Translations under genes and position numbers: made by a program
Part shown: positions 17,323-24,932 of the stretch, piece after piece
How the letters are laid out: every line of letters starts with the position of its first letter
Numbering within the stretch: the stretch's first letter is position 1
Assembly: GCF_000170835.1 (NCBI RefSeq)
Contig: NZ_ABCP01000033.1
Coordinates: 1 to 39,684 of the forward strand
Source: Marinobacter algicola DG893
Lineage (GTDB): Bacteria; Pseudomonadota; Gammaproteobacteria; Pseudomonadales; Oleiphilaceae
DNA: 39,684 nucleotides
Direction: 5' to 3'
The notes under the pieces: model-generated
What the model saw: only the letters and a program-made list of their open reading frames with translations
Databases searched by the model: none
Told to the model about the DNA's origin: nothing

Positions 17323-17958
17323 ATGGATATTAGTGATATGCGCCGCGACTTCGAAAGCGAAGGCCTCGAGCGCAATGCCCTTGATGACAATCCCGTCAGA
17401 CAATTCCAGGCCTGGTTCGAGGATGCCCGTGAGGCCGGCATTCTGGAGCCCAATGCGATGTCACTGGCCACTTCGGGCGGAGACGGTATGCCCGACATAC
17501 GAACCGTCCTGTTGAAATACTTCGACGACGCGGGCTTCGTGTTCTATACCAACTACGGCAGCCGCAAGGCCCACGAAATGGCCGAAAATCCAAAAGCCGC
17601 CCTGCTGTTCCCCTGGATCGGGCTGAACCGCCAGGTGCGGATTCAGGGCCATGTGGAAAAAGTCAGTAAATCCGAATCCTTGAGGTACTTCACCTCACGC
17701 CCCAGGGGCAGCCAGATTGGTGCCTGGGTATCGGAACAGAGCAGGGCAATCAACTCCCGCGGTTTGCTGGAACAGAAAGTGGCCGAGATGAAACGACGGT
17801 TCAAGGACGGGGCGATCCCGCTACCCGATTTCTGGGGCGGTTACCGCGTGGTGCCGGAACGAATCGAGTTCTGGCAGGGGCGGCCGAGCCGCCTGCATGA
17901 CCGCTTTGAATACGTCAGACAGGGCGATGGCTGGCACATCGACCGTCTACAGCCGTAA
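17323..17958 (+). CDS. pdxH: Pyridoxamine 5'-phosphate oxidase
   Basis: A 211-residue protein of the usual PdxH length, starting at the ATG at 17323 behind an AGGAAA site. FMN-binding and catalytic segments are clear: RTVLLKYFDD, FVFYTNYGSRKAHEM, RQVRIQGHVEKV, SRPRGSQIGAWVSEQS, and the C-terminal FWGGYRVVPERIEFWQGRPSRLHDR. It oxidises pyridoxamine or pyridoxine 5'-phosphate to pyridoxal 5'-phosphate with oxygen, the last step of vitamin B6 synthesis and salvage. The tag gene starts 40 bases downstream and may be co-transcribed. Confidence 0.96.
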   Translation: MDISDMRRDFESEGLERNALDDNPVRQFQAWFEDAREAGILEPNAMSLATSGGDGMPDIRTVLLKYFDDAGFVFYTNYGSRKAHEMAENPKAALLFPWIGLNRQVRIQGHVEKVSKSESLRYFTSRPRGSQIGAWVSEQSRAINSRGLLEQKVAEMKRRFKDGAIPLPDFWGGYRVVPERIEFWQGRPSRLHDRFEYVRQGDGWHIDRLQP

Positions 17959-17998
17959 CCCGCACGGCTCCACCAACCTCAGGCGAGAAGGCAGGACT

Positions 17999-18586
17999 AT
18001 GGATGATCAACAACGCTGTCCCTGGTGTGGCGATGACCCACTCTACGTTCACTACCACGACACCGTATGGGGCCGGCCCGAATACGACGACCTGGCGCTG
18101 TTTGAAAAGCTGTGTCTCGACGGCCAGCAGGCGGGCCTGAGCTGGATCACCATACTCAAGAAACAGGACAACTACCGCGCCGCCTACGACCATTTCGAAC
18201 CTGAACGAATCGTCCGTTATGACAAGGTCAAAGTCGACGCTTTGCTTCAGGACACCGGCATCGTCCGTAACCGCCTGAAAGTTGAGTCCATCATTCGCAA
18301 CGCCCGAGGCTACCTGGAGCTACGGGATCAGGGCCACTCGTTCAGCGACTTCCTGTGGTCGTTTGTCGGTGGAGAGCCTATCCAGAATCGCTGGCAGCGC
18401 TTTACCGACGTACCGGTTTACACACCCGAGGCCGAAGCCATGTCCAAGGCACTGAAAAAACGCGGCTTCAACTTTGTCGGGCCCACCATTGTGTATGCCT
18501 TCATGCAGGCTACGGGCATGGTCAATGACCACCTCGTTCAGTGCCCCCAACACGCCGCCTGCCGCGAACTCGCGAATAATGTCTGA
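17999..18586 (+). CDS. tag: DNA-3-methyladenine glycosylase I
   Basis: A 195-residue protein close to E. coli Tag. The start at 17999 gives MDDQQRCPWCGDDPLYVHYHDTVWG, with the zinc-binding cysteine and YHDxxWG histidine at the start and VNDHLVQCPQHAAC at the end supplying the other zinc ligands. The catalytic region LDGQQAGLSWITILKK and KALKKRGFNFVGPTIVYAFMQA are both conserved. It excises 3-methyladenine from alkylated DNA. An AGAAGGCAGG stretch lies upstream. A longer in-frame extension to 17897 overlaps pdxH and is rejected. Confidence 0.96.
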   Translation: MDDQQRCPWCGDDPLYVHYHDTVWGRPEYDDLALFEKLCLDGQQAGLSWITILKKQDNYRAAYDHFEPERIVRYDKVKVDALLQDTGIVRNRLKVESIIRNARGYLELRDQGHSFSDFLWSFVGGEPIQNRWQRFTDVPVYTPEAEAMSKALKKRGFNFVGPTIVYAFMQATGMVNDHLVQCPQHAACRELANNV

Positions 18587-18692
18587 CGCTTATTGCCGCG
18601 GCGTTACACGACTGGAATGATCCCAAACGATCCGTTGCTCGTAAGTCCGTGGGTAGCACATCATCCCCGCGTTTTATGGTGAGAGTCATACG

Positions 18693-18809
18693 GTGAGAAT
18701 AACCCTGGAAGAACTCAGGCAGTCGACCAACCCGGCCATTGAGAGGGTGGGCATGGAGCCCACCGCTATCGGACCTATGCGGACTAGGGTTCAGGGGAAA
18801 CACTCGTGA
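18693..18809 (+). CDS. Possible 38-residue protein coupled to DUF3429 gene
   Basis: A GTG-started frame encodes 38 residues beginning MRITLEELRQSTNPAIERVG and ends in a TGA that overlaps the GTG start of the next gene (GTGA), the arrangement of translationally coupled genes. A GGTGAGAG sequence lies about 10 bases upstream. It has no recognised domain and is hydrophilic with a likely N-terminal helix. It may be a real small protein or a leader peptide, or chance; the overlap is the main support. Confidence 0.35.
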   Translation: MRITLEELRQSTNPAIERVGMEPTAIGPMRTRVQGKHS

Positions 18810-19258
18810 TTGCCGTCGCCAGACTGGCGATTGTCGTCGGCATTGGCGGCCTCCTGCCGTTCCTTGCTGCCATTCTCGGGCTTTTTGCGTTGCCTGAACA
18901 CAGCGTGGCCATCTCCAGCTACTTCTACCTGTACAGCGCGGGCATTCTGGCCTTTATGGCGGGCATCTATTGGCCATTGGCGATGCAACTTGAGAACCGG
19001 TGCTACCCGATTTCTCCCCTGGTAACCATGTTGTTGAGCCAAGTGTTCTTCATCACCGCCGGCATTGGCCTGCTGCTGCCTGTAGCCGCCCAGATTGTTG
19101 TTTATACACTGGCCTATGTCGCGCTCTACGTGGTCGACGCCCGCTGGATGAAAGGCTATTGGCCGGACTGGTATCTGAAATTGCGGCTGGCACTGACGGC
19201 TGTCGTGCTGGTCTGTCAGGTTGCGGCGGGCGTCTGGTTCGTCATGGCTCAGGGCTAA
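18806..19258 (+). CDS. DUF3429 small membrane protein
   Basis: A 150-residue protein with four to five membrane helices. The segment SYFYLYSAGILAFMAGIYWPLAM is the DUF3429 hallmark (the family usually has G-x-x-H/Y-W here). The GTG start at 18806 has AGGGGA upstream. Members occur in gammaproteobacteria and in mitochondria (TMEM69-like), with no known function. It converges on the sigma factor gene with 24 bases between the stops. Confidence 0.8.
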   Translation: MIAVARLAIVVGIGGLLPFLAAILGLFALPEHSVAISSYFYLYSAGILAFMAGIYWPLAMQLENRCYPISPLVTMLLSQVFFITAGIGLLLPVAAQIVVYTLAYVALYVVDARWMKGYWPDWYLKLRLALTAVVLVCQVAAGVWFVMAQG

Positions 19259-19282
19259 GCCAGCCGAACCCCGCTCCGGACA

Positions 19283-20281
19283 CTAACCCCGAACCTCCTC
19301 ATTAGGGTCGACGAATCGGCCCTGCAACTTTTTCAGGGCACTTTTCTCTATCTGCCGCACCCGCTCCCGACTTATTCCCAGATCATCAGAGATGACCTGC
19401 AAGGTCTCCGGCTCTGGGAGGTCCAGTCCGTAACGCCTGGCCAAGACATCCTTTTCCCGCGAGCTCAGTTCCGCCAAAAGAGTGGCCAGTGTCCGCTTGC
19501 GGTCACGCTGGGCCATGTCGTGGTCCGGCGCGGACTGATCGTCTGCGCTGAGGCTCTCCCCCAGCGTAATATTACCCTCCGTGCTCACCGGTAGATCCAC
19601 CGACACTTCCATACTGGCCAGCGCCCGCAGTTCACCAATGCGAGACGGCGACACCTCAATTTCCCGCGCCAGTTCGGTCTGCGACGGCGTGCGACCCAAC
19701 GTCTGGTACAGAGCCAGGGATGTTCTCTGCAACAGGCGGATTTCATCGACCACATTTTCAGGGGTGTGCACAAGCCGGGTTCCGCGCTTCATGCATCGCT
19801 TCACCTCTTCGCTGATCCACCAGTAGGCATAGGTCGAAAAACGAAAGCCCTTGGTAGGATCAAACCGCTCCACGGCCTTGATCAGACCCACGTTGGCATC
19901 CTGAATGACATCCGACATGGGAATGCCGCGATTGGCATAGCGCCTTGCGATATGCACCGCGAGACGGAGATTGCTGCGAATCAGCCGCTGGCGACTTGAG
20001 GTGGCAAGATGGTAAGCACGACGACATCGCGTCGAAAAAGCACAGGCGTCGCCCAGGCTTCCGACCACTTCGCGGAATGTCTGGGGGGTACCTTCTGGCA
20101 AGGACAGCTCAGCAGATATGATCCGATAGCAGAAGGTCAGTCGCCGTGAAAGTCGGCGTTCGCTCTCATTGGTAAGCAATTCGTAACGGGACGCATCCCT
20201 GAAGTACAGCCCCACCAGGGATTCCGTTTCGCCGGAATGGGCTATGGTCGGAGACGGCCCCGGGCTCTGAACATCAGTCAT
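19283..20281 (-). CDS. RpoD/RpoS-family alternative sigma factor (group 2)
   Basis: A 332-residue sigma factor lacking region 1.1. Region 1.2-like ESLVGLYFRDASRYELLTNESERRL is followed by region 2 (LIRSNLRLAVHIARRYANRG, DVIQDANVGLIKAVERFDPTKGFRFSTYAYWWI), region 3 and a region 4 helix-turn-helix (LQVISDDLGISRERVRQIEKSALKKLQ). It lacks a QRKLFFNLR-type RpoH box, so it is not RpoH. It resembles RpoS more than RpoD but the N-terminal half of region 2 contains an insertion-like segment (about 55-90), so it is probably a paralogue. It lies 118 bases downstream of the ectoine aspartokinase in the same direction, raising the possibility of osmotic-stress control. Confidence 0.88.
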   Translation of the reverse strand: MTDVQSPGPSPTIAHSGETESLVGLYFRDASRYELLTNESERRLSRRLTFCYRIISAELSLPEGTPQTFREVVGSLGDACAFSTRCRRAYHLATSSRQRLIRSNLRLAVHIARRYANRGIPMSDVIQDANVGLIKAVERFDPTKGFRFSTYAYWWISEEVKRCMKRGTRLVHTPENVVDEIRLLQRTSLALYQTLGRTPSQTELAREIEVSPSRIGELRALASMEVSVDLPVSTEGNITLGESLSADDQSAPDHDMAQRDRKRTLATLLAELSSREKDVLARRYGLDLPEPETLQVISDDLGISRERVRQIEKSALKKLQGRFVDPNEEVRG

Positions 20282-20337
20282 GGCACAGGTTCCGATCGCA
20301 AATTTACAGAGAATACGCGCGGAACAGAGTCATGGAT

Positions 20338-20353
20338 CCCCCGTTGCCGGGGG
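20338..20353 (-). other. GC-rich hairpin between ask and sigma factor genes
   Basis: Six-base arms CCCCCG and CGGGGG with a 4-base loop lie between the aspartokinase stop and the sigma factor start. No T-run follows on the minus strand. It could attenuate read-through from the ect genes into the sigma gene. Confidence 0.3.
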
Positions 20354-20399
20354 CACAGACCGTCAGTGCGGCAATTACCGACGCAGAGAAACTCGCAGA

Positions 20400-21842
20400 T
20401 TAGGCCGCAACGATCGCGTACTCGTGGTTATGAGGCTCAATCAGCGCACCGTGAAGCGCCACGATGGTCTTCTCATAGGCGTCTTCGTCCACCACGAACT
20501 GGATGTCCACCTGCCGCATGCACTGGTGCAGGGCCAGAACGCTGATGTCCTCGTCCGCCAGAGCCTTGACTGATCGAGACAGGATGCCCGACACCTTGAT
20601 GTCACTGCCAATGGCAGACACGATCGCCACCTTGCGAGTGCTGATTTCGGCGTTGGGAAACTCGTCTTTCAGTGCCCGGACCACTCGTTTGACGTGCTTG
20701 AGTGTGCTGTCCACGTAGTGGGTAATGGTGTTGGCGTTGGTGTCCTTCGATACGAAGCGCACCTTGAAGCGACCCAGCACTTCCAGAATGCGACGGTCGG
20801 AACCGGGCTCGCCCTGCATGTCCTGATCGAACACTTCAATGGCAAACACGCCTTTGTTACCGGCGATGATCTCTACCTGAGGCTTTTCACTGACATAGTC
20901 GCCGGTGATCAGCGTACCGGTGTGCTCCGGCTCGAAGGTGTTCATCACCCGCAGCGGAATTTCGTTCTGACGCATGCCCTTGCCAGCGCGCGGGTGGATA
21001 GCTTCCATACCAAGGTTCGCCAACTGGTCGGCAACGTCATAGTTGGTGCGCCCCAGGGGAACGACCTTGTCCGCACCGACAATGTTGGGGTCAGCGGAGC
21101 TGAGGTGGTATTCCTTGTGGATGATCGCTTCGCGGGCGTTGGTAATCACCGCGACCCGGCTGAAGGTCATCTCGCTGTAACCGCGGTCAAAGGTGCGCAT
21201 CAGGCCTTCCTTGCACTGGGCATAGCCTGTCACGATCGGCAACTCACGGCTCAGATCCACCGCATCGAACGCCTGCTTGAGCTTTTCATCCAACGGCAGC
21301 AGTTCGTTGTCGCGCCACCCGGTCAGGTCCACAAACCGCGCGTTGATGCCTTCCTGCTGAAGCTTCAAGGCGGTGTTGAAAGCACTGTGGGCCTCACCAA
21401 TGCCGGCCAGCATTTCACGAACCGTCAGCAGATGTTCCTCAAGCTGGAACTGCCCGTAGGAACACAGCCGCTGCAGATCAATCAGGCAACCGCGAACGCC
21501 TTCGATGCGGTCGGTGATGAACTGGTCCGCCTGCTGCTTGAGCATGGGGTCCGGGAACAGCTCGCCATTGATGTCGGTCAGGAACTGGATCAGTTTGGTG
21601 AGGTCATCGCCCCAGGCCCAATCCGACTCCGCGTCGGCAAACAGGGCATAAACGCCCGGCTCACCGGTTTTCTTGTGCTCCAGCAGTTCGTCGGTGACAC
21701 CGCCATAAGCGGAAACCACGAAGATGCGCTGATAGAGATCGTCCTGTTCGCGCCCGCCGAGAATGATGTTGTCGCGCACCGCCTCGTAATTGCTCATGGA
21801 GGTGCCGCCAATTTTCTCTACGGTGTGTTGTTCGCTAGTCAT
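20400..21842 (-). CDS. ask: Ectoine-pathway aspartate kinase (Ask_Ect)
   Basis: A 480-residue aspartokinase. The opening EKIGGTSMSNYEAVRDNIILGG is the variant of the usual KFGGTS motif found in Ask_Ect, and the protein carries the kinase domain then two ACT regions (from about residue 310). Ask_Ect enzymes make aspartyl phosphate for L-2,4-diaminobutyrate synthesis and are thought to escape normal amino acid feedback. It starts 51 bases after ectB, where ectC is normally found between them. The specific Ask_Ect identity is supported both by sequence style and by position. Confidence 0.93.
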   Translation of the reverse strand: MTSEQHTVEKIGGTSMSNYEAVRDNIILGGREQDDLYQRIFVVSAYGGVTDELLEHKKTGEPGVYALFADAESDWAWGDDLTKLIQFLTDINGELFPDPMLKQQADQFITDRIEGVRGCLIDLQRLCSYGQFQLEEHLLTVREMLAGIGEAHSAFNTALKLQQEGINARFVDLTGWRDNELLPLDEKLKQAFDAVDLSRELPIVTGYAQCKEGLMRTFDRGYSEMTFSRVAVITNAREAIIHKEYHLSSADPNIVGADKVVPLGRTNYDVADQLANLGMEAIHPRAGKGMRQNEIPLRVMNTFEPEHTGTLITGDYVSEKPQVEIIAGNKGVFAIEVFDQDMQGEPGSDRRILEVLGRFKVRFVSKDTNANTITHYVDSTLKHVKRVVRALKDEFPNAEISTRKVAIVSAIGSDIKVSGILSRSVKALADEDISVLALHQCMRQVDIQFVVDEDAYEKTIVALHGALIEPHNHEYAIVAA

Positions 21843-21893
21843 AGTGTTACCGTCGTTATCCTGCAGAATGAGTTTTGGGGAATGGCGAGTGTC

Positions 21894-23162
21894 TCAGGAC
21901 GCCTTGCTCATTCCTTCCTGCATGATTTCGTCCACGCTTTGACCAAGAAGTTTAGCACCTTTGCGCAGATCATCCTCGCTGGTGGTCAGCGGCATCAGGC
22001 ATTTGATTACTTCGTCATTGGGGCCGCTGGTTTCAATAATCAGACCCTTCTCAAAAGCCCGACCGGTGATCTTGTCCGTCACTTCGGCGTGGGTGGCTTC
22101 AATGCCACGCATCATGCCCCGGCCTTTCATCTTGAACTCGCCCGGGTACTTGTCACAGATTGCCTGCAGCCCTTCAGCCAGTACCTGGGTCTTGGCTTTC
22201 ACTTCATTGGCAAAGGCATCGTCTTTCCAATAGGTCTCAACCGCAGCGCGGGCGGTTACAAAGGCCATGTTGTTGCCCCGGAAGGTGCCGTTGTGCTCAC
22301 CCGGCCCCCAGACATCAAGCTCCGGTTTGAACAGCACCAGTGCCATCGGAAGACCGTAGCCGCTCAGCGACTTGGACACCGTCACGATATCCGGCTTGAT
22401 GCCCGCAAATTCGAAGCTGAAGAACTCGCCGGTACGGCCGTTGCCTGCCTGAATATCATCGACAATCAGCAGAATGTCGTGCTTCTTGCACAACTTCTCC
22501 AGGCCCTGCAGCCATTCGGCACGAGCGGCGTTCAATCCGCCTTCGCCCTGCACCGCTTCAACGATGACCGCTGCCGGCAGTTCAAAACCGGAGGAGCCGT
22601 CGGACAGCACCTTGTCCATGATTTCCAGGGTATCTACGTTCTCACCCAGGTAGCCGTCGTAGAACATGAAGTCCACATTGCCCAGCGGGGTGCCAACGCC
22701 ACCACGATGGTGCTTGTTGCCTGTGGCCGCGACCGCGCCCATGGTGACGCCATGGAAACCGTTGGTGAAGGACACGATGCCATTACGGCCTTTCACCTTG
22801 CGGGCCAGTTTCAGGGCCGCTTCCACACAGTTGGTGCCGGTAGGGCCGGTAAACTGCATTTTGTAGTCCAGGCCACGGGGGTCCAGGATGTGCTTTTTGT
22901 ACGACTCGATGAAATCGTGCTTGGCGGTGGTAAACATATCCAGACCCTGGCTGACACCATCGCTTTCAATGTACTCGAGCAGCGCTTTCTTGAGAATGTC
23001 GTTGTTGTGGCCATAGTTCAGTGACCCGGCGCCGGCCAGGAAGTCCAGGTATTCCTTGCCATCTTCGGTGTACAGGTGTGCGTTCTTGGCACGGTTAAAA
23101 ATCACCGGAAAGGCACGGGAGTAAACGCGTACTTCGGATTCGGTCGACTTGAAAAGTTCCAT
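21894..23162 (-). CDS. ectB: L-2,4-diaminobutyrate aminotransferase EctB
   Basis: A 422-residue class III aminotransferase. The ATG at 23162 ([19 protein letters not shown]) has AGAGGC upstream; a frame extending to 23210 is not EctB-like. The PLP-binding lysine is K264 in [10 protein letters not shown], preceded by the [11 protein letters not shown] cofactor motif; [17 protein letters not shown] is the phosphate-binding region. It transaminates aspartate semialdehyde with glutamate to give L-2,4-diaminobutyrate. It is 131 bases downstream of ectA and 51 bases upstream of ask. The gene is intact. Confidence 0.96.
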   Translation of the reverse strand: MELFKSTESEVRVYSRAFPVIFNRAKNAHLYTEDGKEYLDFLAGAGSLNYGHNNDILKKALLEYIESDGVSQGLDMFTTAKHDFIESYKKHILDPRGLDYKMQFTGPTGTNCVEAALKLARKVKGRNGIVSFTNGFHGVTMGAVAATGNKHHRGGVGTPLGNVDFMFYDGYLGENVDTLEIMDKVLSDGSSGFELPAAVIVEAVQGEGGLNAARAEWLQGLEKLCKKHDILLIVDDIQAGNGRTGEFFSFEFAGIKPDIVTVSKSLSGYGLPMALVLFKPELDVWGPGEHNGTFRGNNMAFVTARAAVETYWKDDAFANEVKAKTQVLAEGLQAICDKYPGEFKMKGRGMMRGIEATHAEVTDKITGRAFEKGLIIETSGPNDEVIKCLMPLTTSEDDLRKGAKLLGQSVDEIMQEGMSKAS

Positions 23163-23293
23163 TGTCTTGCCTCTTAGCATGTCAGGTTCGAGGTAACTGT
23201 GCGGTAGCACGTTGGTTGAAGCCGTTGTGACAGATTCACCTCAGCAATCTGCCGGCTAGTCCAAACAGGGGTATCGATCGTTCAGGAAGGCTG

Positions 23294-23809
23294 CTACGCC
23301 GACTTTGTGAAAGGCCCGATGCGGAGCAGGAACTCGGAGTCGTGCTTGCCGCCAAAGTGGGTGTCTTTCTCAAAGTGCTCGTGGTAGGTCAGTTCAGCAC
23401 CCATGTCACGGGCAAAGGACCGGAACAGCGCCCAGGAAGCCTCATTGTCTTCGGTGATGGTGGTTTCCATGTGGGTCACGTCTTTGCACGCATCCCTGGC
23501 CACAATCGCCTTCAGCATCCGCTTGGCAAGACCCTGCCCACGACCTTTCTCGTGAACGGCCACCTGCCAGACAAAAACGGTTTCGGGCTGTTGGGGGGGA
23601 ATATATCCGGAAATAAAGCCGACCAGATCGCCGTCTATCTCCGCGGCCACGCCGGTTTCGGCAAAGTGGCTGCACTGCAGAAGGTTGCAGTAAATTGAGT
23701 TGGGGTCCAGCGGGGGGCATTGTGCCACCAACTGATGAAGCCTGTAGCCATCATCCTTGACCGGCGTGCGGAGGGTGATGGCGGTGGTATTCGAGCCTTC
23801 TGATGTCAT
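23294..23809 (-). CDS. ectA: L-2,4-diaminobutyrate acetyltransferase EctA
   Basis: A 171-residue GNAT acetyltransferase. The ATG at 23809 (MTSEGSNTTAITLRTPVKDDG) is chosen; an in-frame TTG at 23830 lies a few bases upstream. Family features include LDPNSIYCNLLQCSHFAETGVAAE, the acetyl-CoA loop in VAVHEKGRGQGLAKRML, and the C-terminal FGGKHDSEFLLRIGPF, all typical of EctA. It acetylates L-2,4-diaminobutyrate to N-gamma-acetyl-diaminobutyrate. It is the first gene of the cluster, 36 bases after a strong promoter. No MarR-type EctR regulator gene is adjacent. Confidence 0.96.
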   Translation of the reverse strand: MTSEGSNTTAITLRTPVKDDGYRLHQLVAQCPPLDPNSIYCNLLQCSHFAETGVAAEIDGDLVGFISGYIPPQQPETVFVWQVAVHEKGRGQGLAKRMLKAIVARDACKDVTHMETTITEDNEASWALFRSFARDMGAELTYHEHFEKDTHFGGKHDSEFLLRIGPFTKSA

Positions 23810-23844
23810 AACGTGATCGATTCGCCTCAAAAAGTTAGCGTTAA

Positions 23845-23872
23845 ATTATATAGACCACAAAATATATTTCAA
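23845..23872 (-). promoter_or_regulatory. Sigma70-like promoter of the ect cluster
   Basis: On the minus strand TTGAAA (23867-23872) and a perfect TATAAT (23845-23850) are separated by 16 bases, 36 bases upstream of the ectA ATG. The spacer and flanks are AT-rich and contain an imperfect inverted repeat around AAATATAT and ATATAATTT, which could be an operator, though none is proven. Position and fit to consensus make it the likely ect promoter. Confidence 0.65.
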
Positions 23873-23881
23873 GTCGGCGCT

Positions 23882-23900
23882 CCGGGGCCGCCAACCCCGG
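23882..23900 (-). terminator. GC-rich hairpin downstream of the phosphoesterase-like gene
   Basis: Arms CCGGGG (23882-23887) and CCCCGG (23895-23900) with a 7-base loop lie between the phosphoesterase-like stop and the ect promoter. There is no clear T-run, so this is only a possible terminator separating the two transcription units. Confidence 0.3.
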
Positions 23901-23958
23901 TGACTACCTCTCACCTTCAGAATAGACATTATTACACCAACCGCCAGTGACAAATTCG

Positions 23959-24921
23959 TTACCTCATTGAGGACGTCACTGAGGGAAACATAATGTCATC
24001 AGCGGTTATCGAAGTCCCTCCAACGATCCGCTCCCGGTATGACACAGAGGCCGCTGAACCCGCCGGCCAGAGCCGGTCAAACTGCTCCAACCAGGCGTCG
24101 ACATCATAGGCCACGGGTAGCAGTGAGACATTCAGGCCCTGGCGCTCAAAACCGACAACCGGCTCAGCCACGGGGCTCATCAGACCAATCCGGGTAACCA
24201 GCCCGCGGGGGTCCTGCCGCAGGTTCCCCATTCCGGCTGCCCCGTTGTTGGCAACCACACAACTTCGCTCACCCACCGTACCCGACCACAGTACTGGCAG
24301 GCAGGTGTGGGTGGAGACAATCACATCAGCACCGCTGGCTCGGAACCACTCCGTCAGCTTCGCCTCGTTATCAGCCACAAAGGATTCATGGGCCAACCCC
24401 CAACCGGCAAGGGATTCCGGATCTCCGTGAATCACCAAAACCTTTAGGCCTCCAAATAACAGGCAGCGATAACGGGGCAAAAGAGATAACCGCGCCTGAA
24501 TGTCGGAATGCTCTCCAGCCACCCCCTGCAACCGCTCCATGATGGCATTGGAACGTGCCACGACGCCCTCATCCACGAAGTCCGGATAGGCGCAGCCGCA
24601 GCCAGCGCCGTCATTGGGATTGGCCAGCTCATAATCCACGTTGCCCAGGCTGACAATGTGCTCCAGCACCCGATTGTTGATCTCCCGGAACAGCCCGTCG
24701 GCGGCGTTAAACCAGTTAAAATCCCCGTTAAACACCAGCGTCACCTGACGGCCCTGGCGCTCCTCCTCCCTCGCCAATCGCTCGATTTCATCCAGGGCAT
24801 GAGGGTTTCCGTACAGGCCGCCGATAACATACAGCACGTCCCCCGCCACCTGTTGCGGCTCAGAACACAGCGACGCCGGATCGTAGCGATACGCCAGCGG
24901 ACAACTCCGGCCCTCGGTCAC
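23959..24921 (-). CDS. Calcineurin-fold phosphoesterase-like protein with degenerate metal site
   Basis: A 320-residue protein translated from a GTG at 24921, behind a strong AGGAGGT site that overlaps the stop codon of the symporter gene. The fold order matches metallophosphoesterases, but the motifs are altered: the first (normally DxH) reads IGGLYGNPHAL (33-43), the second keeps NGD (65-67), GNHD reads GNVD (93-96), a histidine is kept in VIHGDPES (162-170), and the final GHxH reads STHTCLP (203-209). Fewer metal ligands than usual are therefore present. It may have a different metal site, or bind rather than cleave its substrate. Tight spacing to the symporter and the radical SAM gene upstream suggests a shared, unknown pathway. 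Confidence 0.75.
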   Translation of the reverse strand: MTEGRSCPLAYRYDPASLCSEPQQVAGDVLYVIGGLYGNPHALDEIERLAREEERQGRQVTLVFNGDFNWFNAADGLFREINNRVLEHIVSLGNVDYELANPNDGAGCGCAYPDFVDEGVVARSNAIMERLQGVAGEHSDIQARLSLLPRYRCLLFGGLKVLVIHGDPESLAGWGLAHESFVADNEAKLTEWFRASGADVIVSTHTCLPVLWSGTVGERSCVVANNGAAGMGNLRQDPRGLVTRIGLMSPVAEPVVGFERQGLNVSLLPVAYDVDAWLEQFDRLWPAGSAASVSYRERIVGGTSITADDIMFPSVTSSMR

Positions 24922-24932
24922 GACACCACCTC

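Noticed and set aside
21843..21893. Remnant of ectC in the ectB-ask spacer.
   Set aside because: The 51 bases show no EctC-like reading frame, so no fragment can be claimed.
20694..23024. A 776-codon plus-strand open frame across the ectB-ask region.
   Set aside because: It is opposite two strongly recognised genes, has no recognisable domain or ribosome site, and long antisense frames are common at high GC.
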